From Apoda limacodes (taxonomy: Eukaryota > Arthropoda > Insecta > Lepidoptera > Limacodidae): a stretch of DNA of 64,000 bases. Position 1 is the stretch's first letter. Each line of letters opens with the position of its first letter. The DNA lies in NCBI GenBank assembly GCA_946406115.1, contig OX291552.1:5518001-5582000 (forward strand), given 5' to 3'. Positions 57,226 to 64,000 of this stretch are shown one piece after another. A program made the position numbers and the translations under genes. The notes under the pieces are model-generated. The model worked only from the letters and a program-made list of their open reading frames with translations, made no database searches and had not been told where the DNA came from.

Positions 57226-58133
57226 TACATATGTACATGTTAATTTAATACATTACACACATTTATTCCCTCTATGAAATGCTTTATTTTATTCATTATC
57301 TATGACTTTTTCATTATTATCCAGTAATCAGAACGGGTATATTTATATTTACTTCATTAATGTTTTTATTTTCGATGTTATTAAATATTTTGTTAGAAAC
57401 TTTCATTGTTTTCTGAATAAAGTCGTCATTGTAACCTTCGGCTACAGATGATGATTTCCAGCCTCCATGTCTTTTTAATGTTGTAAGGTCACCGTCAGTA
57501 TCAACTAATATAGTAGCAGAAGTTCTGCGAAAGAAGTGCCCTGTGTACAGTTCTGGGTTAAGCAGATAGCTAGGTATCGTTTTTCCTATGTTTCCAAATT
57601 TGTTAATACAGACATTTTGTGATGTGCACTTTCCATATATAATTTAAAAAAAAAAGAAGATTGGCTGCAGAGGCTTGGGCGTTGTTGTATGTATAGCATG
57701 CATAAATTGTAATATTCCTCTGTTATAGTAAAGTAGCAATCTATTTTTGTTTTTGTGTTAGAAATTTTAACTGTAACTGAAGATTCCTTGACTTGAACAT
57801 CATTGAACAGAAGTTTATGTAGTGTCCCCAAGCTCCCATTATTCCAAAAATTAATGCAATCTGCAAAAAATTACATGACCTTGTACCGATTAAGTTATAA
57901 ACTTGAAAAATAAAAAAAAAAACCATAACTTTTTGGTAAGAGATGCAAGGATTGGTCATAGGCCTCTCAGTACTAATTCCTAGGCTATCGAGATATTGGA
58001 CAGTGATGTAAAATTACCGATGATTTACCGCGACATCTCAGGTTTGTTGCTTTGTGTGAAGATGTGAATTTTAACAAAATCTTTCAATCTTTTTCGAAAA
58101 CGTGGTTACTATATACTATTATTATTATTATTA

Positions 58134-59653
58134 TTTTTTTTTTTTCTGAGCTGACTATGCAGTTGGCTGTTGCAGCCATTACTGCTTCACCGGACTTTTG
58201 GGGCGAGACTCTGAAGGAGCTTCAGCCCATATAGCGCCCAACGCTCAAGGGCTCCCCGCGGGGGAAGCCTCGGCTTGGGTTGTCGCCCTCGGGGGCGTCC
58301 CTTCGACCGGCGTGAGTCTCGAACCCGAAGGTGAGTCACCGCCAGGAGAGGAGTTCCCCGTTACGCGGGTATGATTGCGATTGAGTGGGGGCGAGAAGCG
58401 CCCCGGCACTCTTTTACCTAGTGTATCCTTGTGGGCGCCGACGAACCCGGGGACGTCGGCGTCGTGTTTGGAGGGAGGCCCTATTCGGGGAGGTCGTAGA
58501 GACTAATCTCGCTATCCGGACAGCGAGATCGTCATCTGGGGACGTTAGTACGTGCCGAGGCCGCCTAACAATAGTTTTACGACCGTGACCGGGTCGATCG
58601 GGGGGACGATACGTTGTGGATTGCACAATTAATCGATTCGGGTGATTTTGCGTACGCTCGAAAAAGCGGACTGCCAAGTCTTTAAAGTATTGGGGAATCG
58701 TGGGAAGTTCGAAGTCTCTGTGTAGGTCCGCATTGCGAACGTACCAAGAGGTTCCAGAGGCCGCTCTGAGAAAGCGGTTTTGGAGGGTCTGGAGTTTGTG
58801 GAGATTGCGCTTGGACAACGCAAAGACTACGCTAGCATAAGCTAGTATGGGACGGATACAAGTTGTGTAAAGATTTAGCTTATTTCTAAGCGACATCTTA
58901 CTATACTTGCCTATCATGGGATAGAGACGGCCGAGGACAAAAGCGGCTCGGTCTCTGACTATTTTGGTGTGAGCTTGGAAGTTCAAACGACTATCCATGG
59001 TCACACCGAGATATTTGGTCTTATTTTGCCAGGGAATGGCACGACCGAAAAGAGAAAGGGGAGAAGGCCGCGGAGGGTGGCCTAGGGTAAAAAGGACGGC
59101 AGAGCTTTTGTCGGGATTCACCTCGATTCTCCATTTCCGAAACCACTCGCCTAGGGCGGTGATAGCGGGTTGGAGTCTCTCAGTGATTCGACTCACTTGC
59201 CTATCTGTGGTATAGAGAGCGGTATCGTCCGCAAAGAGGGCTAGATTGGTACCTATCGTTTTAGGGATATCGTTTGTGTACAGAAGGTACAAGATGGGGG
59301 CGAGCACGGACCCTTGCGGGACTCCTGCTTCTATGGGACGGGGGGAAGAGAGAGTGCCTTCGACTTTGTAGCGAAAGCTACGATTCGACAAATAGTCTCG
59401 TAAGATGAGCACGAGACGATCTGGCAACTGAAAGTTGAACAGTTTAAAAATTAAACCGTTGTGCCAGACTTTGTCGAAAGCTTTCGCTACATCGAAGAAG
59501 ACAGCGCCCGTGTGACGGGTCTTACCTAACGCTGGCTGAAAGCCAGTGAGAATATGTTCCGTTATGCGGAGGACTTAACGGAACATATTCTCACTCGCTT
59601 TCAGCCAGCGTTAGGTAAGACCTAACGCTGGCTAAAAGCCAGTGAGAATATGT
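58134..59653 (-). mobile_element. Jockey copy 3, 5'-truncated with a rearranged end
   Basis: Poly(T) from 58,134, then the 3' UTR and ORF2 C-terminal half as in copies 1 and 2. The inserted DNA sits in an ATT/TTA repeat on both sides, so the target duplication cannot be delimited. The 5' end carries three successive copies of one 40-50 bp RT segment in alternating orientation (about 59,525-59,573, 59,574-59,620, 59,621-59,653). Confidence 0.92.
58414..59570 (-). pseudogene. Jockey copy 3 ORF2 C-terminal half
   Basis: Reading on minus: KAFDKVWHNGLIFKL, PDRLVLILRDYLSNRSF, GVPQGSVLAPILYLLY, LFADDTALY and the Jockey C-terminus. The frame is open for at least 337 codons and ends at a stop (58,414) caused by a small deletion relative to copy 2. 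Endonuclease and RT N-terminus are missing. Confidence 0.92.
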
Positions 59654-60201
59654 TTATTATTATTATATTATAGTTACTCAAATAGTGGGTAGATCCTTAC
59701 AGAATATTCCTTTTTTACCAATATAGGTTAGTTGAAATTTAATATATTAAAAGAATACATAAACGACTCACTTTTGTAAAAATATATAATTCATCACATA
59801 CTTCATTCAAGAATGTGCTTATTGCTTCAGGTAGGTACAAACGTCTTTGCTTTTTTTTCTTTTTACTCTTCTGATTTTCGTTTCATAAAAGCAATCGCAA
59901 AAATTCTAGTATTTTGAAAGGTCAATTTGCTGATTGATACAGATGTAGACCTCAGTATAGAGTTACGGATCAAAATCTTAAAGATTCAAACTCAGTGAAA
60001 GTAAGCTATTAACACATTTTCAGAAAATGAAGTTGTACTATTGGTTATTTTCCACTCCATGAAATCTTGGTAACTTTTTTTGTACACTGTTTTAGACTTT
60101 TGTGGCAACAATGTTTTGGTGGCATTATTGGCTATTTGTATAATATCAGGGGGTGTTAGAATTTGCCTTTTGCTACAGTCACTACTATTATCACAGGACA
60201 T

Positions 60202-62726
60202 TTTTTATTTTTATAAATTATGCAAACTAATTATAACCTATGTTAGTAAGTAATTCTATCAATATAAATTTCTACTCATTCAAATTACGCGGCAAAAATG
60301 TGCGATTTATTTTCAATACAACGCCATCTAGCAGAAGCGTGCCGCACCTGTGGTTCGTATTCTCTATTCTGTGGCGTACAGTTGACTTATGTTTTCTTTT
60401 TTATTAACATTTAAGTCTCGTGCGAAAAAACTTAAATGCTACTAAATCGAAATTATCAAAAATTCAAGTTCTGCCAAATTACATAAACTTTGTTACTACC
60501 CCGTTCTTACTTCAACTAGCAAAATCTATAAAGAAACCAAAATTATGAACCTAAATCAACTTTATTATTTATTATTCATGTTTACTCGTATCTATACTAA
60601 CTTAGCCTTTGGGCGAAGAAACAGGTAATTAAGCGATGTATTCCCCGTGCGAGCCATCTTATCCTGTTAAAAATTGGTGAATTTTGAAGGAGCACAGCTG
60701 TATATTGAACTATCGTCATGTATAGAAGGTATACATTCAAATCTAAATTAAAAAATATATGTAATGTATGTTATTAATACAAAGAACCTTGAAAAACATT
60801 GACAGAATGTGTTGAGTGAGAAATGTAAGTGATACTTATTATAATTTATTGATATAAACGATGTATGTTTAATTTTCTTTTTATTTATCTTCCTGTTCTC
60901 ATATAAGTGGCTAATTGTTAATGTCTTAACGAGAATAAATTCTTTAAAAAATCGGCTAAGTGCGAGTCGGACTCGCGCACGAAGGGTTCCGTACCATTAT
61001 CTATATAATGGTACGGAACTATTTATAATAAAAACTAAAACTCACTTACTTAAAATAACAATTTCAAACCTTAGGTAGTAATAATAAATTCAATTCAAAT
61101 TGAATTAGCCAATGTCAAAAAAATATCACTATTATAGTAATTATAGTGTATCAAATTGTTATATGTCATTTTATAAAGTAATTAATGTCACTTTACAAAA
61201 TAATTAACATAATAACATTATTCAATTATCAAATTTTGTCAAAATAAGCTTAAAGACATTTTTTTTAAAGATGTCTGTTCATTAAAATATCTAATAGCCA
61301 TAACATAGCAGTTTCTGCTAAAGATGTCAGTATGTATCCGTGGATGTTAAGTCTATTGGGACACCTTCACAAAAATTTATAGTCATCAGTTTTCTAAACA
61401 TATGTTGATTTTTTAACAAGAATAGCTATTTAATAAACCACGCTTGGCAATGTCAGGATTTTATGGGTTGTTCTCATCGTAGCTCAAATTTAATAGTCAC
61501 ACAGTTATATTTTCTAAACGGTATAAGTTAGAAACAGAAATTTTGATTTGGGGGTAAATTATCTATTTAGCTACTAAATAAATAAAGATTGTCGTAATAG
61601 AAGCAAAAATATATACCAAAATTCACACGAAACGGTTAAAAACGGGGCCATTTTTCGCATTCTCGTCGCGTCACACTTCCCATTGCAGCAAATCATTTAG
61701 TTACTGCTTCACTAAATTTGAGTGTATTTTCATGTTACATATACTGAAATCATCGTAATTAAATATACTTTATAAACAATAGTCTAAAAAAAAACTTTTT
61801 ATCATTATTTTAAATTGAAAACACAATATGCATCGGTCACACGATTTTAGGTACTTTAGATTTGCCCAAATAAAAGCTTGATGTTGAACACGACAGCAGC
61901 AACCAATCACAGAGTTAGATTCGGACGAACGTCAGGCGTATTCCGGTATTGAAGAAGTGAGACGAGCAGCTTAAATCCACGTTCAGTGGCAACAAAATCT
62001 GGTGAGTCCTATTTATTCATAGATGTATCAATCACTTGCGTGGACAACATTTTAGTGCAGTGTATTTTAGCAATTGAAATCAAAGTAAGCTAAACAAAGC
62101 AACCAAAATGCAAGATATTTATGTAGTATTTATTTTAAAATGTAATACGTAAAGTTTAAAGGAATTAATTAAAAAAAGGCATGTTATGGTCACCTTTGTG
62201 GCATGATTTTATGCCACGAAAGTGATTTTGTGCCCTGAAAGTGATTCTTTTATATTGACAGTAAAGTTTTATGACTATTGTCAGTGCCTTAGAACGTCAC
62301 AAACTGCCAAAGAACGCCAAAAAAGAAAAAAATGCAGAAAAATTAAAACAGAAAGAAAAAAGCGAACCCTGGGCTTCCTGGGCTTCACAATGTTGTCAAA
62401 GCAAATCGTTGTTATAGAAGTAAAACCAGAGGTACCATTGTACCAAGCCAATAGAATGTATATCCAAATAAAATGAGCAAAACAGTTAAGAGTTCGACTG
62501 AAGAGCAAACTGTACGGCAAAAGTAAAGAAAAAAAAACATCAAAATAAAGCAAACAGTGCTCTTTAAGAAGATCTTCAAATTTGCGAAAATAATTCTTCT
62601 ATTGTCAATGATCCGATTTCTTCTCCGCCACGTGAACCACCAAAGCGTGTCATTTTAGAGATTGATCAAGCAATCAAGCCTAAATTTGTCTTCTTGAATA
62701 GGCACATCAACACCTCTACCAGATTG
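60202..62726. other. Intergenic with a collapsed repeat; no gene supported
   Basis: It holds the GGCTAAGTGCGAGTCGGACT repeat end at 60,951 with a palindrome (60,986-61,019). A frame at 62,222-62,476 is Lys/Arg-rich without a recognised motif. A CCAAT-containing stretch with a donor-like CTGGTGAGT at about 61,999 could be a non-coding first exon but has no support beyond that. Confidence 0.4.
60986..61019. repeat. Palindrome at the end of a dispersed repeat
   Basis: GTTCCGTACCATTAT pairs with ATAATGGTACGGAAC across a short centre (16 of 17 pairs). In other copies these two halves lie at opposite ends of the repeat, so here the interior appears to be lost. Confidence 0.75.
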
Positions 62727-63704
62727 CTAAATATTTTGCCAAGCTTTATGCAGCTTGCTTGAAATTTTACCTTCTCTACAAGACCTATTAAACCACGGTC
62801 GTTTTTTGACGCCGACAGCTACTTGCAGGTTAGGAATGAAACATTCCATACCAGCGAGGATTGTATCAGTGACTGCGGCTGCGCAGACGTCAGGATCTTC
62901 TGAGCTAAAGCAGAGCTGTCTCCACGGGTACGATGCATAAAATTCTCGCAATCCATCCCAGTCTGCCGACTTATAATGCCACACACGACGCCAATTAGTT
63001 GGCCCAGATGGATCAGGTTGTGTGCATGACACTTAAGTCCGAACGAGACAGTGGTCCAAGGAGCCAAGAGCATCCACTGAGACGGTATATCCGTCCGGTC
63101 GTGTAGTCAGCAGAAGGTCCAGTAAGGAACTCGTATGGTCCTCTATATCTGGTATTCTCATTGGAGAAAATACCAGCTGAGAGAATCCATAGGTCAGAGC
63201 AAATTCATGAGCAAATATCCCTGCATAGTTATTGGTTCGAGAACAGAGCCACTCACGATGGTGGGCGTTAAATTCTCCCAAAATAACTAATTATACTGTG
63301 GGATATTGCTCTAGAACTTTGTCAGTCGTCAAACTCAGGTGCGTGAAGAGTCGAGTTATGTCCGTGTCACCACTATGAGTATAGACACGCATAGATACTA
63401 GTGTGGCCGCCGTGATCTACGCGCACCCACAATATCGACAGGTCCCTGTCTTCAAGGCTATGAAGGCGGTGACAGCAGATATCCTCACGGACGAACATAC
63501 ATACACTGGCACGACTCACGAAATTGTGCTCGAGTTTGTAGCCGGGATAGTGAAGGTATGATATATCGGCTGGGCAGGATATCTTTCTAGATGGTGGTGA
63601 ACTGCGTTAAGATTGGCGTGAATACCCCTAATGTTGCAAAAATCCACATTGAATGTGGATGGAGTGGCCGCTGAAAAAAATCTTTTTCTTTTATTTCTTG
63701 CCAT
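62727..63704 (-). pseudogene. Non-LTR retrotransposon endonuclease region
   Basis: ATG at 63,704 (MARNKRKRFFSAATPSTFNV) begins an APE-type endonuclease (DFCNIRGIHANLNAVHHHLE), then frame-shifted GYKLEHNFVSRAGVCMFVRE, then a stop at about 63,285, then LGEFNAHHREWL, SSLLDLLLTTRPDGY and LGSLDHCLVRT, and finally the RT-proximal linker (WDGLREFYASYPW, KKRPWFNRSC). RT itself is absent; the copy stops near 62,720. It is the best copy in the window of the family also seen at 35.5 kb. Confidence 0.86.
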
Positions 63705-64000
63705 ATTTATTGAAAGGGTTATTTAGACTAAAGATGAGGATTTACTGCATAGACAACTTAGAGGACATAAGTTGCGGTACTAAAACTGCCGAAGTATGGC
63801 ACAGATGATACGGTCGCTGGCACGGCGGGTGGAAGAGCCCCTGGTCCTCCTCTGTTGTAGTAGCCGGGTCTACTCCGGTCTCCTACTCCGGCATGACTAC
63901 CATTTCAGAGAATTTACACAGGCTGGCGGATCAGCCTCCCAGAGCGGAGATTAAGTAATCCCTGGGTCCCGAACCCCGTTCAACCTGCGGGCGGCCAGCG
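63705..64000 (-). other. 5' leader of the 63 kb non-LTR element
   Basis: The part next to the ATG matches 35,505-35,590. The outer part is GC-rich (phrase GGACCCAGGGATTACTTAAT on minus), as in leaders of lepidopteran non-LTR elements, and runs off the window edge. Confidence 0.6.

Larger units (their letters stand above)
57317..60201 (-). pseudogene. Crypton-like tyrosine recombinase, split by Jockey copy 3
   Basis: On minus, ATG at 60,201 opens an N-terminal core-binding domain (PQKSKTVYKKSYQDFMEWK, SENVLIAYF), followed by decayed text (AFMKRKSEE near 59,880). After the Jockey insertion (58,134-59,653) the frame resumes with ALIFGIMGA, LLFNDVQVKESSVTVKISNTKTK and, after a shift near 57,600, YTGHFFRRTSATILVDTDGD and KRHGGWKSSSVAEGY, ending at TAA 57,317-57,319. 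HxxR, the HGGW segment and the terminal Tyr are the catalytic signature of tyrosine recombinases, and the arrangement fits insect Cryptons. The first catalytic Arg region (after GIMGA) looks degraded. Non-functional. Confidence 0.8.

Noticed and set aside
61860..62005. CCAAT-like box and donor-like CTGGTGAGT suggesting a non-coding first exon
   Set aside because: No coding exon follows and such short signals are expected by chance.
62222..62476. Lys/Arg-rich frame
   Set aside because: No recognisable domain; flanked by stops and AT-rich DNA. A decayed transposase tail is possible but unsupported.

Overview
This 64 kb window is eukaryotic and almost certainly insect, most likely a moth or butterfly (Lepidoptera). 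The signs are an AT-rich background, GT/AG-spliced carboxylesterase exons, Helitrons of the TC...CTAG type, a tRNA-headed SINE of a type common in Lepidoptera, and short repeats built around GGCCAAGTGCGAGT. There are no rRNA genes, no CRISPR array and no prokaryotic operon. The organism assignment is inference; no species is claimed.

The host-gene content is sparse: parts of a carboxyl/cholinesterase (CCE) cluster broken up by transposons. Matching first exons lie at 9,025-9,210 (minus), 16,206-16,386 (plus, broken) and 51,622-51,807 (plus). The last continues into exons 2 and 3 at 53,125 and 54,858 with matching splice phases. A late CCE exon (41,535-41,687) and a CCE C-terminal exon (45,952-46,102, with a frameshift near its end) belong to another member. 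A TATA promoter followed by a signal-peptide exon (46,761-46,884) has a second, decayed copy of its promoter 409 bp downstream.

Most of the rest is mobile DNA. Left part (0.7-15 kb): two long copies of one Jockey-clade non-LTR retrotransposon, in opposite orientation, each with a recognisable target-site duplication; the first carries a piece of a foreign reverse transcriptase inside its ORF1. Two further copies lie at 32.1 kb and 58.1-59.7 kb. Middle part (20.6-30.8 kb): a CR1-like RT remnant followed by an env-bearing BEL/Pao retrotransposon. This BEL/Pao element is rearranged: 5' LTR, gag and the start of protease are on plus, while the rest of protease, pol, env and the 3' LTR are on minus. 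The break falls inside the protease gene and exactly at the LTR terminus. A chimera of the same RT remnant and a piece of BEL/Pao protease lies at 40.5-41.4 kb.

Right part (31-64 kb): pogo/Tigger-like transposase pieces (34.5 kb and 56.9 kb), a decayed Crypton tyrosine recombinase split by Jockey copy 3 (57.3-60.2 kb), fragments of at least one other APE-type non-LTR family (35.5, 50, 53.5 and 62.7-64 kb), an RT palm fragment at 45.2 kb, two oppositely oriented copies of one MITE (46.2 and 56.5 kb), a foldback element (43.8 kb), and unusual repeats. The repeats include a perfect 59-bp hairpin at 18,051-18,186 and five spaced copies of a GC-rich core at 42,855-43,214.

No element appears fully intact. 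The nearest are ORF2 of Jockey copy 2 (one nonsense codon) and the BEL/Pao env (one nonsense codon). The best candidate for something unusual is the BEL/Pao rearrangement, which looks like the outcome of integration of the element's own LTR end into its own protease gene.
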